From Tissierellia bacterium (lineage in GTDB: Bacteria; Bacillota; Clostridia; Tissierellales; Peptoniphilaceae): a stretch of DNA of 64,000 nucleotides. The notes beneath the pieces were generated by a model that had not been told where the DNA came from, did no database searches, and saw nothing but the letters and a program-made list of their open reading frames with translations. The first letter of the stretch is position 1, and the number at the start of each line of letters is the position of its first letter. This document shows positions 1 through 9,300 of the stretch, in pieces. Both the position numbers and the translations under genes were made by a program. Location: positions 1-64,000 of the forward strand of contig JAAYFJ010000010.1 in NCBI GenBank assembly GCA_012728295.1. The letters run 5' to 3'.

Positions 1-42
1 ATAATATGTCTAATATTCAATTAGGATAAAGGAGGGAATGTC

Positions 43-129
43 TTGGATTCAGTACACACTATAAATAAGACGCGAAATTCTTTAAATATTTTTCGCTTAA
101 AGAATTTCAAACCCACAAGAGATATATAA
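43..129 (+). CDS. possible 28-residue leader peptide (uncertain)
   Basis: A TTG codon at 43 lies 7 bases after a GGAGG ribosome binding site (31-35) and opens a 28-codon frame that stops with TAA at 127-129. The peptide is basic and matches no family I recognise. It overlaps a perfect inverted repeat (74-108) and ends 46 bases before the transporter gene. It could be a leader peptide, a small protein, or chance. The strong Shine-Dalgarno match is the only positive evidence. Confidence 0.22.
   Translation: MDSVHTINKTRNSLNIFRLKNFKPTRDI
74..108. repeat. perfect 12-bp inverted repeat upstream of the ABC transporter
   Basis: GAAATTCTTTAA at 74-85 is repeated inverted as TTAAAGAATTTC at 97-108, with an 11-base loop. 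No T-run follows, so a simple intrinsic terminator is unlikely. It may be an operator or an RNA hairpin in the leader of the transporter operon. Confidence 0.5.
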
Positions 130-175
130 ACATTGTTTATCGTTGCTATTATCATATATTGAAAGGACATAGAAA

Positions 176-976
176 ATGAAAAAATTGTTTATATTTACTT
201 TAATAATGGTTATAATAATATCGGCTGTAGGTTGCGGAAGTTCAACAGCGAACAAAGGAAAGGTTGACTCCATAAAGGAAAAAGGGGTATTAAAACTAGG
301 TACTGAAGCTGGTTATCCACCTTTTGAATTTACTATAATAAAAGATGGAAATCCTGAAATTGTAGGTATTGATATCGAAATCGCTAAACTAATTGCTAAG
401 GAGTTGGGAGTAGAATTAGAAGTGGTTGACATGGACTTCAATTCTTTGCTTGCTGCTTTATCAGTAGGGGATGTCGACATAGTTTTAGCTGGAATGAATC
501 CTAGTGAAGAAAGAAGACAATCTGTTGACTTTTCAGATATTTATTATGCAGATAAGCAAGTAATGCTTGTTAGAACTGCAGACAAAGATACATTAACGTC
601 TATAGATGACTTTAAAGGGAAAACCATTGGCGCTCAAATGGGTACAATACCGGCAAAAGTTGCAGAGGAAATATTTAAGGAATCAGAGTTTCAATTCTTA
701 GCTGAAATAGCAAACTTAGTAATGGAACTAAAGGCGGGAACCATTGATGGAGTTGTATTAGGATTCCCCACAGCAACTGCATATGATAATGCACATGATG
801 ATATTTTCATGCCTGACTTTGTAGTTGGATCATCTGAAGAAGATGGAGTTGCTGCCGCAGTTGCAAAAGATAATAAAGAGTTCCTAGATATTGTAAACAA
901 AGTTCTAAATACAATAATGGAAGATGGAACTTTAGAAAAGATAATAAAAGACGCTAGCGTGGAAGCGGGAATTTAA
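176..976 (+). CDS. amino-acid ABC transporter substrate-binding lipoprotein
   Basis: This is the extracytoplasmic solute-binding protein of a polar amino-acid importer (SBP_bac_3 family), expected to be lipid-anchored outside the membrane. The N-terminus has a lysine start, a hydrophobic stretch and a lipobox SAVGC with the lipidated Cys at residue 20. The mature domain (about 35-260) carries the family pattern GTEAGYPPFEF, then GIDIEIAKLIAKELG, then a GDVD(I)VLAGM block. The 266-aa length is normal. ATG at 176 has an AAAGGA site 8 bases upstream. The permease and ATPase genes follow. The exact amino acid bound cannot be told from sequence. Confidence 0.93.
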   Translation: MKKLFIFTLIMVIIISAVGCGSSTANKGKVDSIKEKGVLKLGTEAGYPPFEFTIIKDGNPEIVGIDIEIAKLIAKELGVELEVVDMDFNSLLAALSVGDVDIVLAGMNPSEERRQSVDFSDIYYADKQVMLVRTADKDTLTSIDDFKGKTIGAQMGTIPAKVAEEIFKESEFQFLAEIANLVMELKAGTIDGVVLGFPTATAYDNAHDDIFMPDFVVGSSEEDGVAAAVAKDNKEFLDIVNKVLNTIMEDGTLEKIIKDASVEAGI

Positions 977-980
977 TAGA

Positions 981-1014
981 AAAAAATTGGCAAATTATAT
1001 TTGCCAATTTTTTT
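981..1014 (+). terminator. internal terminator/attenuator in the ABC operon
   Basis: A stem AAAAAATTGGCAAA (981-994) pairs with TTTGCCAATTTTTT (1000-1013) around a 5-base loop and ends in a run of seven T. It lies 5 bases after the binding-protein stop and directly before the permease ribosome binding site (AGGAGG 1015-1020). Partial termination here would give more binding protein than permease, a common arrangement in ABC operons. Confidence 0.75.
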
Positions 1015-1024
1015 AGGAGGAAAT

Positions 1025-1696
1025 ATGCAACGATTCATAGAAATATGGTCTCAATATCATGTGCTATACATTCAAGGCACATTAATGACTTTAAAAATAT
1101 CGTTATTTGGTGTAATATTTGGTACTATTATAGGAATGTTTCTTGCTTTAGGAAAGCTATCTAAATCCACGATACTAAAAAAGCTAGCAGGCTTCTATAT
1201 TGAAATAATACGTGGTACACCATTATTAGTTCAAATAATGATTGTCTATTTAGGGCTGTCTTACTATTTGCCTGATACTGTAGGTTTTTTTAAGAGTAGA
1301 ATTTTTTTAGGAACTCTGGCTATTTGCCTTAACAGCGCAGCCTATGTCGCAGAAATTATCAGAGCAGGAATTGAATCTATAGATAAGGGTCAAGTGGAAG
1401 CAGCCTCTAGTTTGGGAATGAATAGAAAGCTAACAATGAGGTATATCATTATACCTCAAGCAATTAAAAATATTTTACCAGTACTTGGTAATGAATTTAT
1501 TGTTTTGATCAAAGAGACAGCAATAATTTCAATGGTTGGAATTCAAGATTTAATGTATAGTGCGACTAAAGTTCAAGGAATCACATATCAACCTCTCATT
1601 CCTTTTTTTATAGCTGCATTAATTTATTTAACCATAACATTCTCATTATCAAAAGTTTTAGCAATTTATGAGAGGAGATTGAAGACTAGTGATTAG
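1025..1696 (+). CDS. amino-acid ABC transporter permease
   Basis: This is the membrane subunit of a polar amino-acid importer (HisM/GlnP type, BPD_transp_1). The protein is 223 aa with about five hydrophobic segments. The ATPase-docking EAA loop is visible (EAASSLGM, about 125-132, then IIIPQA about 141-146). ATG 1025 is chosen because AGGAGG lies 4-5 bases upstream; the in-frame TTG at 1001 lies inside the preceding hairpin. The end overlaps the ATPase gene by 8 bases, indicating translational coupling. It probably acts as a homodimer, since only one permease gene is present. Confidence 0.93.
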   Translation: MQRFIEIWSQYHVLYIQGTLMTLKISLFGVIFGTIIGMFLALGKLSKSTILKKLAGFYIEIIRGTPLLVQIMIVYLGLSYYLPDTVGFFKSRIFLGTLAICLNSAAYVAEIIRAGIESIDKGQVEAASSLGMNRKLTMRYIIIPQAIKNILPVLGNEFIVLIKETAIISMVGIQDLMYSATKVQGITYQPLIPFFIAALIYLTITFSLSKVLAIYERRLKTSD

Positions 1697-2411
1697 TACA
1701 GTAAACTTATCAAAAACATTTGGCACTCAGCAAGTGCTCAACGATATTAGTGAAGATGTAACAGACGGTGAAGTGGTTGTGATAATTGGGCCTAGTGGAT
1801 CTGGGAAAAGCACTTTTCTCAGATGTTTAAACTTGTTAGAAACACCTACTTCAGGTAAGGTAGTTTTTAAAGGAACTGAGATTAATGCTCCTGGAACTGA
1901 CATTAACGAAATTAGAAAAAGCATTGGAATGGTATTTCAGCATTTTAATCTTTTTCCTCACCTGACTATCTTAGAGAATATTACAATTTCACCAATTAAA
2001 GTAAAAGGAGTTACAAAATCAGATGCAGAAGAGCTTGCATTGGCATTATTAGGAAGAACAGGGTTATTGGATAAAGCAAATGTTTATCCTAATCAACTAT
2101 CCGGAGGTCAAAAACAAAGGGTTGCAATAGTTAGAGCTTTGGCAATGGAGCCTGATCTTATGCTTTTTGATGAGCCCACTTCAGCCCTTGACCCTGAAAT
2201 GGTTGGTGAAGTGTTGGATATGATGAAAGATTTGGCTAATCAAGGAATGACCATGGTAGTTGTAACTCATGAGATGGGATTTGCCAGAGAAGTAGGGGAT
2301 AGAGTGTTGTTTATGGACGGAGGGAAAGTTGTAGAGCAGGGAACTCCAAAAGAGATTTTCGACAATCCAAAACAAAATCGAACTAAAGACTTTTTAAGTA
2401 AAGTAATATAG
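1689..2411 (+). CDS. amino-acid ABC transporter ATP-binding protein
   Basis: This is the cytoplasmic ATPase energising the importer (GlnQ/HisP class). All nucleotide-binding motifs are intact: Walker A GPSGSGKS (34-41), Q-loop Gln84, signature LSGGQ (137-141), Walker B LMLFDE (157-162), D-loop SALDP and switch His194. The 240-aa length is typical. It starts with GTG at 1689, overlapping the permease by 8 bases; an AGAGGAG site lies 11 bases upstream. A strong terminator follows, so this closes the three-gene operon. Confidence 0.95.
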   Translation: MISTVNLSKTFGTQQVLNDISEDVTDGEVVVIIGPSGSGKSTFLRCLNLLETPTSGKVVFKGTEINAPGTDINEIRKSIGMVFQHFNLFPHLTILENITISPIKVKGVTKSDAEELALALLGRTGLLDKANVYPNQLSGGQKQRVAIVRALAMEPDLMLFDEPTSALDPEMVGEVLDMMKDLANQGMTMVVVTHEMGFAREVGDRVLFMDGGKVVEQGTPKEIFDNPKQNRTKDFLSKVI

Positions 2412-2413
2412 TC

Positions 2414-2444
2414 AAAACCGGTTAGTAACTTTCTAACCGGTTTT
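2414..2444 (+). terminator. terminator of the ABC operon
   Basis: A perfect 12-bp stem, AAAACCGGTTAG (2414-2425) and CTAACCGGTTTT (2433-2444), encloses a 7-base loop. It is followed by a T-rich stretch and begins 2 bases after the ATPase stop. Confidence 0.85.
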
Positions 2445-2469
2445 CTTTATATTTATTATAGCCATTATT

Positions 2470-2478
2470 TGATATAAT
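2470..2478 (+). promoter_or_regulatory. extended -10 promoter for pepP-uvrC
   Basis: TGATATAAT is a perfect extended -10 element (TGnTATAAT). It lies 42 bases before the aminopeptidase start and just after the upstream terminator. No good -35 hexamer is visible at 16-18 bases spacing, which is tolerated for extended -10 promoters. Confidence 0.6.
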
Positions 2479-2519
2479 AGTAATATATAGATTATTAATA
2501 TATTATCCGGAGGTAAAAC

Positions 2520-4292
2520 ATGGAAAACAATTTATTAAAGCTACGTCAACTTATGAATGAACATAGGATTGATGCTTATATTGTTGGAACTCATGATCCA
2601 CACAATACAGAATATTTAAGTGATTATTATAAAAGCAGAGAATGGATTACCGGTTTTACAGGATCTCAAGGTATAGCGATAATTACACAGAAAGACGCTT
2701 TTTTGTGGACGGACGGGAGATATTTCATTCAAGCTGAAAAACAAATGAGAGATCGTGGATTTAAACTAATGAAAATCGGAATACCTGGTTATCCTGATTA
2801 TAAGGAGTGGTTAGTAAATAATTTAGATGATTATAGTGTTTTAGGTATATGGGGAGCAGTTTTCCCATATAAAGAATGGATAGACATTAAAAACAGTCTA
2901 ATTGATAAGAATATTATTATTAAAGATGATAAAGATTTAATTGGAATACTTTGGGACGAAAGACCGTTACTTCCGCAAGGCAAGGTCTTTGTATTAGATG
3001 TTGAATATTCAGGTAGATCAGTAGAAGATAAATTATTAGATATTCGAAAAAGCATGGTTGCAAAAAAAGCTGAATTTTTACTTGTTACCACATTGGATGA
3101 TGTTGCTTGGTTATATAATATTAGAGGAACCGATTTACCACAATCACTATCAATATTTTCTTATGCTTTAATCACAGATGAATCTGCTTACTTATATATT
3201 GATAAATCTAAAATTGATGATATAACTATATCGGGGTTATCTAAATCAGGAGTTGAAATACGTCGTTACTACTCAATTTTTGATGATTTAATAAAAATTA
3301 AAAACAGCAGCATATGGTGTGATCTAAATTCATTAACACTTAAGATGTTCAATAGTATTGATGATAGCAATAATTATATAAATGAAATATTGCCAACTAC
3401 TATGTTTAAAGCGATTAAGAATGAAGTTGAAATTGCCCAACAGAAGAAAGCGTATTATGAAGATGGGCTCGCAATTGTAAGAACTCATCATTGGCTAAAG
3501 TCAGAATTAGTAAAAGGAAATACTATTACGGAAATTGATGTTGAAAATAAATTAGAAGAATACAGAAATATGAATTCATGTTATTTAGGTAAGAGTTTTG
3601 ATACTATTTCTGCATATGGGCCCAACGCTGCTATGATGCATTACAGGGCATTAGAAGATGACCACTCAGTTATAGAGAGAAAAGGGTTTCATTTAATGGA
3701 TTGCGGAGCTCAGTTTCCTTTTGGAACAACGGATACCACTAGAGCAATTGTGGTAGGAGACCTCACTCAAGAACAAAAGGTTGCCTATACACTCGCATTA
3801 AAGGGAAACATAAATCTGTCAAGAGCGAAGTTTTTAAAAGGAACGACAGGTCATTCTCTAGATATATTGGCTCGTTATTATCTGTGGCAAAATGGAATTG
3901 ATTATAAAAGTGGCACAGGACATGGAATTGGATTTGCAATGAATGTTCATGAAGGCCCCCATAGAATTTCACCTATTCCTAATTCAATATCCATGGTTCC
4001 AGGAATGATTGTAAGTAATGAACCTGGAGTATATATTACAGGCGATTTTGGAATTCGATTAGAAAACATACTTGTTGTAGAAGACTTTGTTTCTAATGAA
4101 CATGGAACTTTTTATAAATTTGACACTTTATCCTATTTACCATTTGAACCTGAGGCAATATTGCCTGAACTACTTTCTTCAGATGAGATAAAATGGCTAA
4201 ACGACTACAATGCAAAAGTTTATGACCTATATGAAAAAGCACTTTCAGATGAAGAAAAAGATTGGCTTGCAAAAGCAACTGAAACTATTTGA
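2520..4292 (+). CDS. pepP: M24 family aminopeptidase P (Xaa-Pro aminopeptidase)
   Basis: Predicted to remove an N-terminal residue preceding proline from cytosolic peptides, using two metal ions. At 590 aa it is the long, three-domain form (like eukaryotic APP1): two creatinase-like N-terminal domains (about 1-300), an M24 pita-bread catalytic domain (about 305-525) and a C-terminal extension with a conserved WLNDYN stretch. The five metal ligands are in place: Asp394 and Asp405 (DCGAQ...TTDTTR), His468 (GTGHGIG), Glu501 (SNEPGVY) and Glu515 (IRLENIL). GGAGG lies 6 bases before ATG 2520. Together with the amino-acid importer next door it fits a peptide- and amino-acid-using metabolism. uvrC follows after 1 base. 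Confidence 0.93.
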   Translation: MENNLLKLRQLMNEHRIDAYIVGTHDPHNTEYLSDYYKSREWITGFTGSQGIAIITQKDAFLWTDGRYFIQAEKQMRDRGFKLMKIGIPGYPDYKEWLVNNLDDYSVLGIWGAVFPYKEWIDIKNSLIDKNIIIKDDKDLIGILWDERPLLPQGKVFVLDVEYSGRSVEDKLLDIRKSMVAKKAEFLLVTTLDDVAWLYNIRGTDLPQSLSIFSYALITDESAYLYIDKSKIDDITISGLSKSGVEIRRYYSIFDDLIKIKNSSIWCDLNSLTLKMFNSIDDSNNYINEILPTTMFKAIKNEVEIAQQKKAYYEDGLAIVRTHHWLKSELVKGNTITEIDVENKLEEYRNMNSCYLGKSFDTISAYGPNAAMMHYRALEDDHSVIERKGFHLMDCGAQFPFGTTDTTRAIVVGDLTQEQKVAYTLALKGNINLSRAKFLKGTTGHSLDILARYYLWQNGIDYKSGTGHGIGFAMNVHEGPHRISPIPNSISMVPGMIVSNEPGVYITGDFGIRLENILVVEDFVSNEHGTFYKFDTLSYLPFEPEAILPELLSSDEIKWLNDYNAKVYDLYEKALSDEEKDWLAKATETI

Positions 4293-4293
4293 T

Positions 4294-6159
4294 ATGAAAG
4301 AAAACTTTAAGGCGAGATTAAAAACTTTGCCCGATCTTCCAGGAATATATTTAATGAAAGATGCCTTAGATGACATTATTTATGTGGGTAAGGCAAAGTC
4401 TTTAAAAAAGAGAGTGAAACAGTATTTTGCACCTGGCGCTAAACATGGTTTAAAAGTACAAAATATGGTAGATAATATCAGTGATTTTGAATATATTGTA
4501 GTCAATTCAGAAGTGGAATCATTGATATTAGAATCTAACTTAATTAAGCAATATAAGACGAAATATAATATATTATTGCGAGATGACAAACAGTATCCTT
4601 ATATAAAAATTACTAAAGAAAAGTTTCCCAGACTTATTAAAACAAGAGAATTGCATTCGGACGGAGGTACTTATTTTGGGCCTTTTCCTGGAGCGTTGCA
4701 AGTTAATATAGCGATAGAAACATTGCACGAGCTTTTTCCGATTAGAAAATGTAAATATATGGCAAAAAATCAAAGACCTTGCATGAACTATGAAATAGGC
4801 CTTTGTAGTGCTCCGTGTGCTAATATGATTAGTGTAGATGAGTATAGCAATTACATTAACAGAATACTTGATATTATAGATGGAAAAGATAAAGAATTTT
4901 TGGAAACATTAAGTTCAAAAATGACAGAATTTTCCAACACGATGAATTTTGAAATGGCTGGGGTGTATAGGGATAAAATTGAAAGCTTCAAAACATTATG
5001 GATTAAGCAAACTGCTGATCAGGCAACAACAAATGCTGCAGAATCAAATATAGATGTCATTGGTATAGCAAGAATAGATGATGTAGCTTGTATACAAGTG
5101 TTTTTTGTAAGATTGGGCAAGATAATTGGCAGAGATGTATTTTTTCTTGATAATATTTCCGAACATAAGGATAGTCAGATAATAATTTCTTTTATGGAAC
5201 AGTTTTATACAGGTCAAATATTGATACCACCACAAATTTTAACTTCAGAAGACCTTAATGATGAAGATATATTAAACTATCTTAGTGAAATCAGAGGTTC
5301 TAAAGTAAGCGTTATTAAACCTCAAAAAGGCGATAAGAAAAATCTGTTGAATCTTGCCAATAAGAACGCGATTGAAGCTTTAAATAAGAGAGGAAGAGGT
5401 AAAAGTAGGATAGAAGAAATTGCCCTGGAAAACATTAATAAACTAAAAATAATATTAGATTTAGATGATATCCCTGTCAGAATTGAAGCATATGATATTT
5501 CACATATTTCTGGGATTGACGCGGTTGGTAGCATGGTTGTATATTATAATGGAATTGAACTAAGGTCTGATTATCGTAGATTTAGAATAAAGGATAATGC
5601 AGGCGGTGATGACTATCGCAGCTTACAGCAAGTAATTCAAAGAAGATTTAAAAGGGCACTAAAAATTGACCCCATAAAAAAACCAGATAATAGCTTTGAT
5701 AAATTTCCAGACTTATTGCTAATCGATGGCGGTAAAAATCAAGTTAAAATAGTAGAAGATTTTATATTTGATTTTGGGCTTTTTATTCCTGTTTGTGGGA
5801 TGGTAAAAGATGAAAGACATAATACTAGAGCACTTATTTATATGGGGAATGAAATAGATATTAGCAATAAACGTGATTTGTTTATATGGATATCAAAAGT
5901 ACAATCGGAAGTTCATAGGTATTCAATTGATTATCATAGAAATGTTAGGTCTAAAAGGACAATATCATCGATATTAGATGATATTCCTGGAATTGGAAGT
6001 AGTAGGAAAATTTCTTTACTAAAACACTTTGGCGATATGAGCTCTATTTTGAAAGCGAACGAAGATGAACTTTCTTGTGTAGATGGCATAGGAAAAAAAC
6101 TTGCAATTGAAATACGCAAGTATTTAGATGATTATCAAAAATCAAATTTAGTCATGTAA
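4294..6159 (+). CDS. uvrC: UvrABC excinuclease subunit C
   Basis: Makes the dual incisions in nucleotide excision repair. The N-terminal GIY-YIG nuclease has GIY at 17-19 and YVG at 30-32. A UVR segment for UvrB contact follows (about 200-235), then the RNase H-like second nuclease domain (EAYDISHISG...AVGSMVV) and a C-terminal helix-hairpin-helix pair (IPGIGSSRKISLL, VDGIGKKLA). The length of 621 aa is normal. ATG 4294 is chosen because it puts the GIY-YIG domain at the N-terminus. There is no Shine-Dalgarno sequence before it and only 1 base separates it from the pepP stop, so translation probably re-initiates. An in-frame ATG at 4210 would add 28 non-conserved residues. Confidence 0.95.
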   Translation: MKENFKARLKTLPDLPGIYLMKDALDDIIYVGKAKSLKKRVKQYFAPGAKHGLKVQNMVDNISDFEYIVVNSEVESLILESNLIKQYKTKYNILLRDDKQYPYIKITKEKFPRLIKTRELHSDGGTYFGPFPGALQVNIAIETLHELFPIRKCKYMAKNQRPCMNYEIGLCSAPCANMISVDEYSNYINRILDIIDGKDKEFLETLSSKMTEFSNTMNFEMAGVYRDKIESFKTLWIKQTADQATTNAAESNIDVIGIARIDDVACIQVFFVRLGKIIGRDVFFLDNISEHKDSQIIISFMEQFYTGQILIPPQILTSEDLNDEDILNYLSEIRGSKVSVIKPQKGDKKNLLNLANKNAIEALNKRGRGKSRIEEIALENINKLKIILDLDDIPVRIEAYDISHISGIDAVGSMVVYYNGIELRSDYRRFRIKDNAGGDDYRSLQQVIQRRFKRALKIDPIKKPDNSFDKFPDLLLIDGGKNQVKIVEDFIFDFGLFIPVCGMVKDERHNTRALIYMGNEIDISNKRDLFIWISKVQSEVHRYSIDYHRNVRSKRTISSILDDIPGIGSSRKISLLKHFGDMSSILKANEDELSCVDGIGKKLAIEIRKYLDDYQKSNLVM

Positions 6160-6260
6160 AAATTCATAAAATTATGAATAAACAATTTGTAACATTACAC
6201 ATAATAAAAACCAAAAGCTGTTTAAACGTTGTAAAATCAACGATATTTCAAGTATTGGTG

Positions 6261-6288
6261 TTGAGTTTTATTGCTGTTATGTTATAAT
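6261..6288 (+). promoter_or_regulatory. promoter of nifJ
   Basis: The -35 element TTGAGT (6261-6266), a 16-base spacer and TATAAT (6283-6288) with an upstream TG form an extended -10 promoter. It lies 40 bases before the nifJ start. The remaining sequence between uvrC and this promoter shows only short weak hairpins and no clear uvrC terminator. Confidence 0.7.
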
Positions 6289-6328
6289 GAGTTTAGAAGA
6301 TGTTACGAGCGAAAAAAGGAGGAATAAT

Positions 6329-9300
6329 ATGTCAAGAATTATGAAAACGATGGATGGTAACGCAGCAGCAGCTCATATAGCATATGCTTTTACTGATGTT
6401 GCTGCAATTTATCCTATAACTCCATCTTCTACTATGGCTGAGCACATTGATGCGTGGTCAGCAGAAGGTAGAAAAAACGTATTTGGTCAAACTGTAACCG
6501 TAAAGGAGATGCAATCTGAAGCAGGTGCTGCAGGTGCTGTGCACGGTTCATTACAAGCAGGTTCTTTAACAAGTACATTTACAGCTTCGCAAGGTTTGCT
6601 TCTGATGGTTCCAAACATGTATAAAATTGCTGGAGAGTTATTGCCTGGAGTTTTCCACGTTAGTGCAAGAGCTATAGCGTCACATGCTTTGAGTATATTT
6701 GGCGATCACCAGGACGTAATGGCTGCTAGAGCAACAGGTTTTGCGTTATTAGCATCCGGAAGCGTACAGGAAGTTATGGATCTTGGTAGTATTGCTCATT
6801 TAAGTGCTATTAAAGGCAGGGTTCCATTTGTTCACTTCTTTGATGGATTTAGAACAAGTCACGAAATTCAAAAAATTGAAGTAATAGAATATGATGAACT
6901 AGCTGAACTTCTAGATATGGATGCAGTAAAAGCATTTAGAAATCGCTCTGTTAACCCTGAACATCCATTTACAAGAGGAACTGCTCAAAACCCAGATATT
7001 TATTTCCAAGAAATAGAAGCTTCAAATCCATACTATCTACAAATTCCAGATATTGTTAATGATTATATGATGAAAGTTTCTCATTTAACTGGAAGAGAGT
7101 ATAAGCCTTTCGTTTATTACGGAGATCCTGAAGCAGAAAATGTAATTGTAGCCATGGGTTCAGTAACTCAAACTATTGAGGAAACTATAGACTTTTTAAG
7201 AACTAAAGGCGAAAAAGTTGGTGTTGTTGAAGTACACTTGTTCAGACCTTTCTCAGCTAAATATTTCTTGGATGTTATGCCGAAAACTGTTAAGAGAATT
7301 GCAGTTTTAGATAGAACTAAAGAAAAGGGAGCATTAGCTGAACCTCTATTCTTAGACATTAAAGACATTTATTATAATTCAGAAAATCAACCATTAATAA
7401 TCGGTGGAAGATATGGATTAGGTTCAAAAGATACTACTCCATCTCAAATAAATGCTGTGTATAAAAACTTAGCAAGCGCTAATCCTAAGGATGGATTTAC
7501 TATTGGAATTATTGATGATGTAACAAACTTATCTCTTCCAATAGAAGAAACTCTTGTCACTGAGCCTTTAAGTACAATTAAATGTAAATTCTGGGGCTTC
7601 GGATCAGATGGAACTGTAGGAGCAAACAAAAGTGCTATTAAGATTATCGGTGATGGAACTGATATGTATGCTCAAGGATATTTTGACTATGATAGTAAAA
7701 AATCAGGTGGAATTACAATTTCTCACTTAAGATTTGGTAAAGAGCCAATCAAGTCAACTTACCTAATATCTGAACCAGATTTTATTTCATGTTCAAAGCA
7801 AGCATATGTTGATCAATATGATTTACTTCGTGGTATTAAAAAATGTGGTACTTTCTTATTAAATACAGTTTGGAGTCCTGAAGATCTTGAAACACATCTT
7901 CCTTCAAAACTAAAGAGAGATATAGCTAATAATGATGTTGATTTCTACATTATAAACGCAACTAAAATTGCAGTTGATTTAGGTTTAGGTGGCAGAACAA
8001 ATATGATAATGCAATCTGCTTTCTTTAAACTATCAGAAGTGTTACCTCTTGATGTTGCAACTACAAAATTAAAAGAATCTATTGTTCAAGAATACGGAAC
8101 AAAAGGTGAAGAAATTGTAAATATGAACTATGCAGCTGTAGATGCAGGCATCGACAGTATGGTTAAAATTGAAGTTCCTGAAGCTTGGAAAACTATTGCT
8201 GATAAAGAAGTTGTTAAAAAAGAAGTTCCAGCATTCATTGAAAACATCCTAGAGCCTATGGTTCGTCAAGAAGGAAATGACTTGCCAGTAAGCACATTTG
8301 TAGGTATGGAAGATGGAACTTTCCCAGCAAGTACTTCTGCGTATGAAAAACGTGGTATTGCTGTTAACGTTCCTGAATGGGTTTCAGAGAATTGTATTCA
8401 ATGTAATAGATGTTCCACTGTTTGTCCTCACGCTGCAATTAGACCAATATTACTAGATTCAGAAGAAGAAGCTAATAAACCAGTGGAATTTGAAACTATC
8501 CAAGCAACTGGAAAAGGATTAGAGGAATATAAATACCGCATGCAGGTTTCAACTTTAGACTGTACTGGTTGCGGTAACTGCGAGCAAGTGTGTCCTGCAA
8601 AAAATAAAGCTTTGGAAATGAAGCCTCTTGAAGAGCAAGTTAAGAAACAAGGCAATAACTGGGATTATGCTATGAGCGTAAAGAACTATGGCGATATTAT
8701 TGGAAATGACAACTTGAAAAATACTCAATTCGCACAACCTTTACTTCAGTTTTCAGGCGCCTGCGCTGGCTGTGGCGAAACTGCTTATGTAAAATTAGCA
8801 ACTCAATTATTTGGAGATAGAATGGTCATAGCTAACGCTACAGGATGTTCATCTATCTGGGGAGGATCTGCTCCTTCAACTCCATATTGTGCTAACCAAG
8901 AAGGTAAAGGTCCATCATGGGCAAACTCTTTATTCGAGGATAACGCAGAATATGGTTATGGAATGGCAATCTCTATTAATACAAACCGTAAGAAACTTCA
9001 AAAGGCAATGGAAGATTTTATCGCGTTGGACGCTGATAAAGAAATTAACGACTTATTTACACTTTGGATAGACCAAAAAGAAGATGAAAAAATATCTAAA
9101 GAGGTGTTTGTAAAATTAGTACCTTTATTTGATAAAAAATTCCAAGATGAAAAAGCTAATATAGCATTGAAAAATGTTGAAGACTTGAAAGACTTTATCA
9201 TCAAAAAGTCTATTTGGATAATAGGTGGAGATGGTTGGGCTTACGATATAGGGTTTGGTGGAGTTGACCACGTTTTAGCTTCAGGTGAAAATATTAATAT

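Noticed and set aside
131..160. Promoter TTGTTT-16-TATATT before the binding-protein gene
   Set aside because: Transcription would start inside the ribosome binding site at about 167, leaving no usable leader.
6160..6260. Terminator after uvrC
   Set aside because: Only 5-7 bp stems (for example CGTTG/CAACG) without a T-run are present.
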